Assembly: GCA_963930645.1 (NCBI GenBank)
Contig: OZ005653.1
Coordinates: 213,486,684-213,550,683, forward strand
Origin: Salticus scenicus
Lineage: Eukaryota; Arthropoda; Arachnida; Araneae; Salticidae
Direction of reading: 5' to 3'
DNA length: 64,000 bases
Shown here: piece after piece, positions 35,851 to 47,321 of the stretch
Layout: every line of letters begins with the position of its first letter
Numbering within the stretch: position 1 is the first letter of the stretch
Position numbers and translations under genes: made by a program
The notes under the pieces: generated by a model
The model's database searches: none
The model's input: the letters and a program-made list of their open reading frames with translations, nothing else
What the model was told of the DNA's origin: nothing

Positions 35851-36294
35851 GACGTATGGTTAAAAGCCTGGCAAATAAAACATCTTATAATTGATACAAA
35901 TCTTTTGACAAGGCAGTTATTGAATAACATCAAAATCTTACCTTTTTGTACAGCGTTTTTGCAGACTGCTCGTCAAGTTCTAACGCAAATTTTACTTGGT
36001 CATTTCTTCCTATCGCCATCCTTGAACGATTTTTTTTTTTCTGTGCTGTTACTTAAAACTTTTGTTTTCAATTGCAAAAATGTTTCAAATCAGATGCTGA
36101 GATAGTAATGTAAAAAATTTGCATCGAGAAATTTTAATTTTTAAGGTGAGGTGGGACCTGGGGAACATTAAAAAAAAGTCAAAACAGAAAATAAAGGTCG
36201 TCCAAATTACCTGTAAATAAACTTTCAAATATTTCCTTCTTATGTGTTCTTCGTTTTGTTTTGTTTTTTCAGATTTTTTAAAGATTTGCTGATT
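35851..36294. other. Spacer between the LINE and pogo relics
   Basis: No gene. A possible pogo left end, 'gaggtgggacctggggaaca' at about 36145, has no confirmed partner on the right side. Confidence 0.4.
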
Positions 36295-38009
36295 ATGGTG
36301 CCGAAAAAAAGAGGCAAGTGGACAGAGGAAAAATTGCAGAATGCCATTCGAGCTGTACACAGTGGGACGTCATTTGCCAGTGCGGCTAAAGCAGCAGGGA
36401 TTCCAAATACAACTCTCATGAGAATTTTCAAGACTATCTAGGTGAATGATCAAATCCGAAAGCCAAAGTTGGGTCGCAAATTCATGCTCACAGAAAAGAA
36501 GCAAGCTGAACGTTGTTTAAGAATATTTAGACTAGCAGACATTGGCATGCCAATTACTGGGAGTTTACTACGAAGGGGTATTTTCACCTATGCTGAGAAG
36601 ATGGGTTTGAAGCACAATTTCAGCCAAGCAACATACATGGCTGGAAGGAAGTGGTCGGCAGCTTTGTTGAAAAACAACTCACTTGTTGCTAAAAGGAAGT
36701 CTCAGAAACTGAATCCAGGGGAGCCCAGAAGCTGAACCGAGCAATTATTTCTGATCATTTTCAGAAACTGCAAGCATGCTTGGAAGTATTGGATATTGTA
36801 AATCAACCGCAGCACATTTATAACATGGATTAAAAAGTGTGCCGGCTTACTGTCCACCATCAACAGAATGTTCTTGCACAAAATAGGGCAAAAAGGGTGC
36901 ATTTTATTGCACCAGAGCATGCAGAAAATGGAACAATTGTTTCATGCTGTAATGGCCACATCATTCCTCCCATGATGTTTTTCAAAGGAAAGAGGATGAA
37001 ACAAGAATGGAAGGATAACATGCCTCCAGGAACAGAAGTTATGATGACCCCTAATGGTAGCATGACCATGACTGAGGTATTTTGCACTTGGTTGGAACAT
37101 TTCGCTAAGTTCAAAACTGAAGACCCCACTCATCTTATTTTTGATGGAGCCAGTTCTCATTTGGACGCAGAAATTGTGACAAAGGCAGACGAGCACAATA
37201 TAACACTCTACAGCCTGCTCAGCAACACGACTCATGAATTGCAGCCTTTAGACAAAGCTGTTTTTAAAGCTTTTCAATCATACTGGGATGATAAAGTATT
37301 GCTCCATTTTACTCGTCACCCTGATAGACAGATCACTTGACTTAGATTTGGGGAAATCTTTAGGAAGGTTTGGAATCGTTCAATGACTCTGTCGAACATA
37401 ACAGGCAACTGGAATTTTTCCTTTCGATCCAACTATGATTCCATATGAAGCCTTCCCGCCTAGTGACATTACTGCAATCCCGGAACCAGCAGCGGAAGGG
37501 GAAGAAAATGCACCAAATTTGGAAACTGCAACAGATGTTGAAGCTCCTGTTAACAATATACCTTCTCCTCTTATTGACCCACCTTCATCACCTGCGAGAT
37601 CATGTTCCATGGAAAATTCTTTCATGAAAATTCTTTCACCAGCGTGTTATCAACTCCAACTGCAAGAAGGAAGAAGACACAACGTCGCCAGGCGATAAAC
37701 TCAATAGGCATCAAAGTGGTAAAATCCTTGTTCAACAATATTCCATCTGAACAATCCTCCAAGAAAACTCCTCAAAAAAAAAAATCCTCCAAAAATCCCT
37801 TGCAGAAAAATCAAAAGAACCCTCAGTAGGGTATCTGTTGGCGAATTCGCAGGTACCAGCGGTATCAGTTCCTTAACAAAGGAGAGCTGGTACTGCTTCT
37901 TATGCAGTATTAATGCTGTTGCAGACATGCGGCAGATATGTCCATAAAGACTGTGTGGGGCTAAGCACCCATGATGAAGAAGTTTTTATGTCCATTATGT
38001 GAGGACTGA
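36295..38009 (+). pseudogene. Broken pogo/Tigger-like transposase with PHD-like C-terminus
   Basis: Begins MVPKKRGKWTEEKLQNAIRA, a pipsqueak-type helix-turn-helix (to about 36438), followed after a stop by the second DNA-binding region (KLGRKFMLTEKKQAER...). The DDE_1 catalytic core has IYNMD (first Asp), THLIFDGASSHLD (second Asp) and THELQPLDKAVFKAFQSYWD (third Asp). Then come a WNRSMTLSNITGNW segment, a low-complexity Pro/Ser linker, and a final zinc-finger-like region. That region reads WYCFLC... YVHKDCVGL ... FLCPLCED-stop, with cysteines and a histidine spaced like a PHD finger. At least four frame changes or stops disrupt it, so it is inactive. No matching TIRs were found, so element boundaries are open. 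Confidence 0.8.
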
Positions 38010-38203
38010 GTAATAACAAATATAAATTCTGCAGACACATGCAATAAAACTAAGCAAATGCAATTATATTATTTCATAATATTTTGTAGTAACTGGGGTG
38101 GTTTGCATAGGTCTTCGAAGAGCCACATCCGAAAATATACCCCCCTTCTAAAGTGCATGTTCTGAAGATATTTACTGTGCCCCCCCTCCCCCGCAATACT
38201 TTA

Positions 38204-38248
<45 letters not shown>

Positions 38249-39159
38249 ATCCTCTCTCCTCTAAAATCCCTTGGAAGTGTGGTTCTTCCATACACCCTGT
38301 GTAGTAGGTCAATAAGGAGCCACCTGTCCCTAATATAAACATGCATGTCCATATTAGAGCATACAACTAAACAAAACCCATAATTACATCTTTATGTTCT
38401 TTAAATGCATAATTGGCATTAATTTTATTTATTATAACAATCAAATATAATATATTTTTATCAAAAAAGAAAGAGAAATTGAGAATATAAAAATTAACGT
38501 TATGAATAAATTACTTATTCCTATTTCCTACAGCGCCTTTAATGTAATGAGTGTCGCTAGATATGAAATCAGTAAATTGAAAACATTTAAAATCTTAATT
38601 TCAGTTAAGTCGTTTGTGGAACCATCAGACTAGAGAAAAAAATCAAGCAATATTTCAAATTCTGTTACTCTAATTAAGTTAAAAGCTTTTTCTGATAGTA
38701 AATGTTTTGTCATGTATCCCTTCGTCATTGCAACATAATTATTAGTTAAATTTTTATTTTAATGAAATGCCATTATACTGTGCTTTATGTTTTTGAAGAG
38801 GTAAGAGTATAAAATAGTATTTCTTTGTCTTCTTTTCATTTTTTTTTTCTTTGCAATTTTAATGTAAATGACTCATATGTAACCATTTTTTCAAAATGTC
38901 AATGTTTATATATGTTAAGAAAACACTTTACGTTAACAGTTAAGTAATTGCAAGTTAAATCTCATAAGATTAGACATTCTCTTCAGTATAGCTCAGAATG
39001 TATATTAAAAATGCCAACTTCATTGATAAAAAATAAATGTGAAATGATGCAGTGATACTTTAAACATTAATAACATTAAATTTTAATAACATTTTAATAC
39101 CATCATAAAATATATTTAAATATATATCAATTAAGTAAGGCAGTGTATAATAACATATC
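38010..39159. other. AT-rich region with (TA)n
   Basis: A (TA)n microsatellite at about 38205-38246 is bounded by C-rich sequence 'gtgccccccctcccccgc'. The ORFs across it are artefacts of the TA repeat. No gene. Confidence 0.55.
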
Positions 39160-39580
39160 GCGTTCTATTAGACAGCATTTTTAAAACTTCTTGTCAGTTA
39201 CTCACTGTTTAAATGACTTTTCTGAAATAACAGTGAATGCAACCTCAATGTGCGAACTAAAGATATTGTCTCTTTTATTGTAACGTTAAAGCGACAAAAT
39301 ATAAGCGAACAGAGAAAACAGAAATGCTTTAATTAAAAGTTCACTCTCTCGAGAAGTTATCATACAAACTATAAATGTAGATTTGATGAGGTGCGTGGTT
39401 TTGTTTCAACAGAGAATTGACTTTTCATCAATGAGAAAAGGCGAATATTTGGTTCAAAGATATTTCTAACTTTCACCCGATTTCATTCACAGATATTTCT
39501 TATTTAACATATCATTTCCTAAATTACTGTTAAATAATGTACACGCAGCATTGATACTTTAATCATAAATAATACGAGTT
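39160..39580 (+). repeat. Copy 1 of a dispersed ~400-bp non-coding repeat
   Basis: Shares ordered blocks with 62909-63295: 'tcgcgttctatt', 'ttactcactgtt', 'tgtctcttttattgtaac', 'tttaattaaaagtt', 'ctctcg-gaagttat', 'ataaatgtagat-tgatga-gtg-gtggtttt'. Both copies are in the same orientation and are followed by 'taaataatgtacacg/taaataaagtacacg'. No TIRs or tail seen. Nature unknown. Confidence 0.7.
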
Positions 39581-40005
39581 TTTTTAATTTTAAGTGCACT
39601 GTAAAATACAAAGTTTAAGAAACAAATCTCTGCATATTTAATCTAAAATAAAACTATTTTTAAACAAACAATGTAGCTTTGTACATCAAATAAAAATTGA
39701 AAAAAAAAAGTTAAAAAAAATATATATATATATATATAAATAAATTATTTATTATAAACTTTATGTTCAACATTTCGTGCTTTGTATTTTAACAGGAACT
39801 TTAATTTGGTGTCCACAAAGCAAATTAATACTGGAACACTCTTTAAACAATTTATATTGATCAATGTAAAAAATAAAAATATTTTCAAATATCTGAAAAG
39901 AAATTTATTTTATTATACTTTGTATGGAAAACTGAGTACATATAAGCAAGAGGTTCTATCGTCCAGGATTAATACGGCTCGCTTAGTATAACTCTTGGCG
40001 GTGGT

Positions 40006-40022
40006 GGGGGTGGGTGGGCGGG
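40006..40022 (+). other. Canonical G-quadruplex motif
   Basis: GGGGGTGGGTGGGCGGG: four G-tracts of at least three with single-base loops, in otherwise AT-rich DNA. Confidence 0.75.
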
Positions 40023-40131
40023 AACCACCGACACTTTAGAATGTAGAAAAAGAGGGGGGAAAAGGCTAAAAACCCCATAGAAATAGCATGGGAAGAAAAG
40101 CAAAAAAACTCACAATGTCAAGTGTGTTAAA

Positions 40132-40163
<32 letters not shown>

Positions 40164-40693
40164 AGCAAGATTCATAATAAGCAAGATTCATAATAAGCAA
40201 CAATATAAGCAAGATTCATAATAAATATCTTAGCACTGATATTACAACCTTGGATGTAGTGCCATATTCCATATTCTATCGTATGTTTTCAAATAATTCC
40301 CCAAGTGTATATGGGACACTCCATCTCATTCATTCATAAATGCATGATTAAAAATGATAAATTGTGATTTCGAACAGCAAATTACAAACCCAAAACCTTT
40401 GAAATGCTTCCAATAAAATTTAGATCTGGAAAAAGTTTCGGGCATATGCGAGATTAAGTATTCCTGCCATATATCATCCTGAACAGCAACTGATCAATGT
40501 CATGTTACATTATCTTCAATGTAAACAATTCGTCTACTGACGGCAGGAAAAGTGATTTCTAACCATTTTAAATTTTGAATAAAGTCAGTAAATATTAATT
40601 ATTATTTGAAGCTTCAGAAACTTATTTTATATTTTAAGCATATTCAAAATTTTAAACAGTTCGAGTATTCTTCGACCACACCATGGAAGCCTC

Positions 40694-40711
40694 TGCGCAT
40701 GCGCTGACTCA
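40694..40711. promoter_or_regulatory. NRF1/EWG-like palindrome next to an AP-1-like site
   Basis: TGCGCATGCGCT is a perfect match to the NRF-1 palindromic consensus. TGACTCA, an AP-1 consensus, overlaps its last base. No gene start is visible nearby, so function is only a possibility. Confidence 0.3.
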
Positions 40712-42751
40712 ACGAGTTCAATGTTAAAATAAGGGAGACAGTCATCTGATTCAGAGAAAATAAACGACAAGAGATCGTCGAATTACTGGATGTTTTCCAA
40801 ATCTCAAGCTATCGGTCAATTTGCCACCTCTCCAAACTTTTGGACTGTTCCTCACTGCTACTTTTAGGAAACGTGGTTACACTATAAAGTTCTCCACTTC
40901 GTTCAGATGTGGTAAAAACTTAGATGTGAGTATGATATGAAACTCCATAATCCACAAACCGTATTTAAATGATTACAGTTAAAATTTTATCACGCTTATT
41001 CAAGTATCTTGTTCTTTATTTTTTCAATAACACAAGCTTAAAATATAATAAAGATTGTATGTTGTATTTGTATACGTTTGATTTATATCTATATATTTCT
41101 AACTGTCTATATAATAAATGTATATGTACACACACATACATAAACATATACTAACAGTTCTACACGTTCTTCCCACAAGAGAAAAGTTTTGAAAAAAAAG
41201 CCAATTAATTTCACCTCCTCGCAAGTGAGTGTTTCATGTGAGTTCTGATTAAGACCAAGATTTATTCAAATCTATTAAAACATTCTACTGGAAACTACCG
41301 CGATTTTCTACATAGGAAGAACGAGTATGGAATACTAGGCACCTCCTTTCATCCCCTGAAGTGTCAAATTTCGGGAAATTCTCCTGTTTTACCGTAGTTG
41401 CTATCCTGCAGATTTTTCCCCGTGCTGTTGTTTAGGTATCTTTCTTACTCTTGTTTAAATATCTATGATCTGTTTTACATGAGAGACCAATTGCCAATTT
41501 TAACAATGTATTCCGTCATTGATCACAAAATTTAGAGACTATACACATCGGATTGTTAGAAAATATTTAAAATTTTTGTCTAAGAAATGTTTTGAATAAG
41601 CTGAAAAACATTCTAATAATGGTTTTCAAACATTTACATCGCTTAATTTTTTTTTAGTATTAATTTATAAATACCAACTTGTAGATGTAGTACGCACACT
41701 GTTGATCCTAATTATATAATTAATACAAACTCGTGTAAAGAAAAAAAAAGTAATAATAAAATAAATACATTGTTCATACAACGATTTACATTTTAGTGTT
41801 AGATTTTCAATGGAAAATAACATCTGGCTTTTATTGTTACAGGTTATGCATATATGCTTCTTTCATAAGAAGAAATAATAAAAGTTCGGAATTTCTTGTA
41901 ATAGCATTTATGAATATAAAACGTAATGCAAATACGATATTTTAGTATTGGAAGTTACTTTATCACCTTAAGTGCAGATCCATGTAAATGGAATTCGGTG
42001 AAAATCTTACAATCAATATATTTTTTAAATGGCAACGAATCAAACCTAAGAATTCCCTAAATTGCATTTAAAATGTAAAATAATATGTGTGAATTTGAAC
42101 GATAAGTTCAAATTTATGTTATTGTATTAATTTTTTACTTCCATTACCCGACAACGATAGCTAATAGAAGTATCGCATTCGGGCAAAAATTTTGACATCG
42201 TTTTCACCTGATTTATATGTTTTTACTTCTCCTGAGACAAAAAATGGATTTTTCGATTGCTTAGTATGTATGTGTGTGCGAAATTTTCTGACTATCATAT
42301 CTCCAAAAAAAAAAAAAAAATAAATAAAGATAAAAAGACAAAACTTCAAAAGCAATACAGATCTCTAATACAGAGATGAATTTACCAGTTTTTAGAGAAA
42401 TTTGGAAAATAGGATGTGGGACATTGAAAATCGTATGTGTGTATCGTCAAAAATGACTTTAACAGATTTTCTTTGAAGTCGATATATAAATATCCGTTTA
42501 GAAAATATTTCGTATGTATTAGTAGGGGAGTTATAAAAAATTAGTATGTGTCCTGCATAAATAGGTGAATTTAAGGTCTCGCAAGTGCGTTTTGTTAAAA
42601 CGGCTTGAGGGATTTTATTCAAACTCGCCAAATTAACTCCATTTTTAATATCATTTCATATGTAATTCTTAGTTTGCTGTGTTTACCAAGTTTTGGTGAT
42701 GATAGACATTGGGGCTGAAAGTAGTTATATCAAAATTATTATTACTATAAA

Positions 42752-43073
42752 GGTTTGTTGGTTTATTGGGTTTTACGTCGCACTAGTGCTGCGCAGATGG
42801 GCAATTGCCAACGTTCTGGTATACACCCCCAGAGGTGGTCCGGAGACATGCCATCACAATTTTGATCCTCCACGGAAGGGATGGCTCTCCCGCTTCGGTG
42901 ACCCCCCAGAGGTGTAAATTTTGATGGGAACATGGAGGACATTGCGGCCACGACAGATTTTACGTGCACCAGCCACCTTTAGTGTACACGACGGTCTTTG
43001 GCCGGATCGAGTACCGAAAACGCAATCTTCCAATTACGAGGCTGGCGCTCAACCGACTGGGCTACCGCGGCCC
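42752..43073 (-). mobile_element. tRNA-derived SINE, full length
   Basis: 322 bp flanked by perfect 14-bp direct repeats ATTATTACTATAAA (42738-42751 and 43074-43087). On the minus strand the head reads GGGCCGCGGTAGCCCAGTCG (A box TAGCCCAGTCGG), with a B-box-like GGTACTCGATCC about 45 bp on. A body and a 3' domain containing 'cagcactagtgcgacgtaaa' follow, ending in a CCAATAAACCAACAAACC tail. A 5'-truncated relative is at 49652-49712. The intact duplication suggests a fairly recent insertion. Confidence 0.88.
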
Positions 43074-43130
43074 ATTATTACTATAAAATATTATTATTTG
43101 TAGAAATACATATTTTTTTTTTATTTTCTT

Positions 43131-43166
<36 letters not shown>

Positions 43167-43217
43167 GTAGGTTGCACCGAATAAGTAAATTTCGGTAAAT
43201 CTACTACCATACTTTAA

Positions 43218-43446
43218 CCTTTTGCCGATCCTATTTAATTTCTCCCCTCTGGTTAGTGTTGCTAAGATTATGAACTTTTTATTCAATACCCACAACTATA
43301 TTTTAACTGTAATATTTGGCTTATCACTTCGAAGGTTATTCGTCCCTTATAAATCTCAAAAATCTCTCTTAAAAATTACTGCTAATAGTTGAATAAAAGA
43401 GTCCCTAAATTTGACAACACACTTTAGAGCGTGGACCGGCAAAGGG
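43218..43446. mobile_element. TTAA-flanked MITE (piggyBac-like)
   Basis: Ends CCTTTTGCCGATCC (43218) and GGACCGGCAAAGGG (43446) are inverted with two mismatches. They are flanked by TTAA (43214-43217) and TTGA (43447-43450), a decayed TTAA duplication. 229 bp, non-coding. TTAA targeting fits piggyBac; Kolobok-type elements also use it. Confidence 0.65.
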
Positions 43447-43450
43447 TTGA

Positions 43451-44051
43451 AATTATATATTTATATATAGGCAAAGTTTTATATAATGACGTGAGACGTG
43501 TGAGCATTATCGTTCAATAATCAACCGTTATAAGGTTATGAGTAAAAAGATTTATTCTCACCAAAATAGCGAGAAAGCTTTATAAAAGTAGGCGTGGTAA
43601 GGAAAACTTTAACACGCCTTTTCCTATAAAAGTTAAAAAAATTATCATTACGTATGTTTTTCTTGGTATTATGAAGAATTAAAATTAACGCTTTTCATGA
43701 AATAACCTAAATGTTATTAATATTTTTTTTTATTCATTCTCAATCTCAAATAAAATGTACTGAAAAAAAATCTTATATAAATTAACGCATGTTTAATAGA
43801 ATGGTCTGTCTATTATATATTCTTAAATGAAACAAATATATGTATATAAATGTTTTAATTAAATACGTAAATCTATGGTGCTATTCCAGTAACATGCATA
43901 TATATAACACTATAAAGTTTCTACGCATTTCACTATGATTACGCATTTCACTATGACACAACTAGAATGTTAAACCTCCTATATCCCCCCCCCCCCGAAA
44001 AAAAAAATATATATTGACCTTAAACATTTTTATTTATTTTTTACTTTATTT

Positions 44052-44082
<31 letters not shown>

Positions 44083-44366
44083 TGAGAAAGATGTGGTAAG
44101 ATAACTTACCGCACCTACATTTTTTATTCTATCTGGGATGGTAGTCTCCGCCCTTTTTTCAGAAAACTTTCAGAAATGAAAAATTAACGCCACTTTTACT
44201 ACCAGTATTTTTATACAAGTATTTCTATACTGTTTAATCACGACACATTGTTTTAAAAATACAATAAAGATTTCTGTATGAAAAAAGTTATGGAAAAAGA
44301 GATGAAATTTTTTCATCTTTGAAAGGGTCCTGAAAAAAATGAGAAGACAACGACACCATTCTAGTA
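43451..44366. other. AT-rich spacer
   Basis: No gene. It has a direct repeat of 'tacgcatttcactatga' at 43921-43957, a C-run of about 12 at 43985-43996 and T-rich low complexity at 44044-44080. Confidence 0.5.
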
Positions 44367-44373
44367 GTAATTC

Positions 44374-44696
44374 CATAGCCTCTTGAGCTAGATGCCTGTC
44401 GCGTTGCTCGAAAAACTTGGCAACAGTTAAAATGGTAGACAGCGCCACCTGGTGCAAATTGCGCGACATTTTTATTCAACAGCCACCAAAAATTTTTAAA
44501 GGTAGAATATTGTATACATAAACGGCGAATAGAATCGAAGAAACGTCGATTATATATATCATATATCATTTCTTAAAATTATTCGTGACAGTTTAATAAA
44601 AAAATCATGCAATCTGTACCAGGTGACGCTGTCTACTGCTTCAACTGTTGCTATGTTTCCGAGCCACGCGACAGGCATCTAGTTTAGGAGGCTATG
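44374..44696. mobile_element. Fold-back MITE, copy A
   Basis: Ends CATAGCCTCTTGAGCTAGAT and, in reverse, CATAGCCTCCTAAACTAGAT. Inverted pairing continues through GCCTGTCGCG, the CAACAG block and the CCACCTGGTGC/ACCAGGTG block. Flanked by 7-bp direct repeats GTAATTC (44367-44373 and 44697-44703). The centre 'tcgattatatatatcatata' is shared with copy B at 51761-52054. Non-coding; the small ORFs across it are not genes. Confidence 0.85.
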
Positions 44697-44703
44697 GTAA
44701 TTC

Positions 44704-46218
44704 CATGGTAAATGACGTGTCAGTTACACGCAACAATATTTCGCCGTCCATCACTATTTTGTAACGTTAACGACTAACCTATTTAATTAGTGTGACTGGT
44801 ACAACTAAGAATCAAGAAATTACGCTGTTAAACATATTAATTAATGTAATACTAAACTATTATTTAAACAATTACAACAACGTGCATCAAAAGGCAGAAC
44901 TTGCTATTTAAATTAGGAAAATAGGCAAAAATGAAAAAAATTAATAAATGTGACTAATCATCTATTGACTCTTTCTGGAATGTAAATTATGTTTACTATA
45001 TCGTTCATTGACGACAGCCGTACTTAAATTATTAAGAAATAACAAATGTCAGAAATATAGGTAAAATGGTGAAAGCATAGATGCCAAGTCAGTGTACCAT
45101 TATCTCTTTTAAAAAAATGTTTACTTAAAACTTAGTTTATAAAATTAAATTACTACATTTAAAATGAAAAAAAAAAAAAACTAGTATCCCTAAAAGGGAA
45201 AATTTTGTAACTATTTAAAAGTGTTACAGACTAAATGCAAACACCTACGATTACGTTAAATAGCTGAAGATTATCGAGCCATCTTCCCTATATATATATA
45301 TATATATATAATGAAATATAGGGCGCTGTCACCATTCTTGACAAACTGCTATTAGATATTTTACCAACTGATAAAATGAAGTGAAAAGATTTATTTTCTT
45401 ATTTTTTGGTTCTTGGTAAACTGTTAGTTGTGAGAAGTTACAGTGGCCTGTAAGAAGAAGATGTAACCGCCTAATGTAGTCAAGAATTCTATTATGTTCT
45501 GTTTTTACTGCACGTGGAAAATTCAAAAGGGGTTTGTAAAAATGTAAATATATTTGTGCATATGGATGTCGTGTGGTGAACTCTTAAAGATATAATGTAA
45601 TGATCCTGGAGAACTATCTTGAACCATTGTCCTGGAAATTCATATTAAAAGATATTTTTAGTGTATTTTTAAAATAATCAATACTGTAACTTTCCTTTTT
45701 CCAAACTGCGCGCTCACTCTATTATGTCCATGGACCATGCTGTAAGACCTCCACTTATAATGTCTGAAAAAACAGAAAAATATCATTTTTGCATTTATAA
45801 AACAAAAATTATTTTTTTTATCTTTTACTTCAACAGAGGAACAAAAATAATAAATAAATAAATAAAAGCATTTTTATTAAATATGAAACTTGATACGCGT
45901 GTTAAGAACAAAATATAACATTTTAATCTAAATTCACTAAATTACAAAAATATGAAAAAAAAAGCATTATATGGATTCAAATGTTGAAAATAAAAGTTAG
46001 AAGACAGAATTCTGAAATGAATAAATTCAGGAATTTCGAAACATTAGTCTGCAAATGATGAAATGAGATCTTATGCGAGGCTATCATAATATCATACATT
46101 TTTCTTCTTTTTGTCTCAGATATACTTGAGATAAGTTTTCCGATTTGTCATTCTCAGAAAGCGGAGATGCAAATTTAAAATTTTTTTTTAACATTGTTTC
46201 GGTGAGTGTTTCAGTACT

Positions 46219-46271
<53 letters not shown>

Positions 46272-46610
46272 CAAAAATGAAATAAGCATTATTTTAAAAA
46301 CAAAAATCATATATTTCATAGTCTTAATAACTTTATATCTCTATAGGTTATTCAGATGGACAGTATATACACAATTACAAAAATCTTAAAGTATACATCA
46401 GATGTATGATAAAAATTCTAATAGAATTAAATATTGTTTGCATTAATATATTTATATATATATATTTCATTACATAGCACTAGTACAGGGTTCATAGGAA
46501 CCCAATTTTTTTAAAGACTTTTCACCGATATTTTATAACAATAAATTAGTTTTAAATTTAAAGGCTATTCTTAAAACAAAAAATGCTCTAGAAAATTAGT
46601 AGCGAAAAAA

Positions 46611-46642
<32 letters not shown>

Positions 46643-47321
46643 AAGAAAATTCAAAGACTATACTAATCTTGTAGTAGCCCTTTTTTGGGAGTTGGGGGGG
46701 GGATCTATTGGTTACGAATATTTAATCGAATTTCGAATTCATCTTCAAAATTCAGTAATGCATTTTTTTTATTCCAAATCTCACAAATTCCGTTTTCGTC
46801 CAATATATTTTTTAATACTTATATTATGAAATATATTAAATATTTATTTTTTCATTATCTAAATTGACATGCACGTATTTTCTTTCTTCAGAAATGAGTA
46901 CCATTTTGTGTAAACGATCTAAGATGGTTCCGAATATTTATTTCCTTATTTAAACATCTAAAAGTAGGTTTAGAATATCCCATTCTTTTTATTTGATTTA
47001 CCAGATAATCAACACCAAATGATTAACTAGAAAAAGACGTAATTCATACTTTGACGAACTGTTTTTATTTAATTACATTTAGATAACAACACATATTATG
47101 CACGGAATTTAACGCACTTATTCCTCAAAAAATTAGAAACGAAAAAGGAAAAAAAAAAAAAGGATATGTTAGCTTAGAATGTTGTATAAGTGTGGCATAA
47201 GTGTGGCGCTAGTTGCGACACTATGAACATGCAAATGAGGTTTGCTTTAAATAAGCGCTGTAAGTTTCGTGATCGTTATTTACAGTTGAGATTTGACGTA
47301 GTGGGTTAATGTTAGTCAAGG
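44704..47321. other. AT-rich region without recognisable gene
   Basis: Contains (TA)n at about 45291-45310, a long (TA)n at 46222-46268 and an A-run with TA at 46603-46640. 47190-47320 probably belongs to the 5' part of the Tc1 element that follows, but no matching left TIR was found. Confidence 0.5.

Larger units (their letters stand above)
39581..42737. other. AT-rich region with a few notable motifs
   Basis: No gene recognised. Contents: (TA)n at about 39720-39738 and 40133-40158; a 16-bp tandem repeat 'aagcaagattcataat' about three times at 40161-40225; a G-quadruplex motif at 40006-40022; and a GCGCATGCGC/TGACTCA pair at 40695-40711. The 40.3-41.4 kb part has somewhat more balanced composition but no readable protein. 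Confidence 0.5.

Noticed and set aside
36145..36170. Possible left TIR of the pogo-like element
   Set aside because: No reverse-complement partner was found downstream of 38009.
38074..38366. ORFs on both strands with IYIYIY runs
   Set aside because: They are translations of a (TA)n microsatellite.
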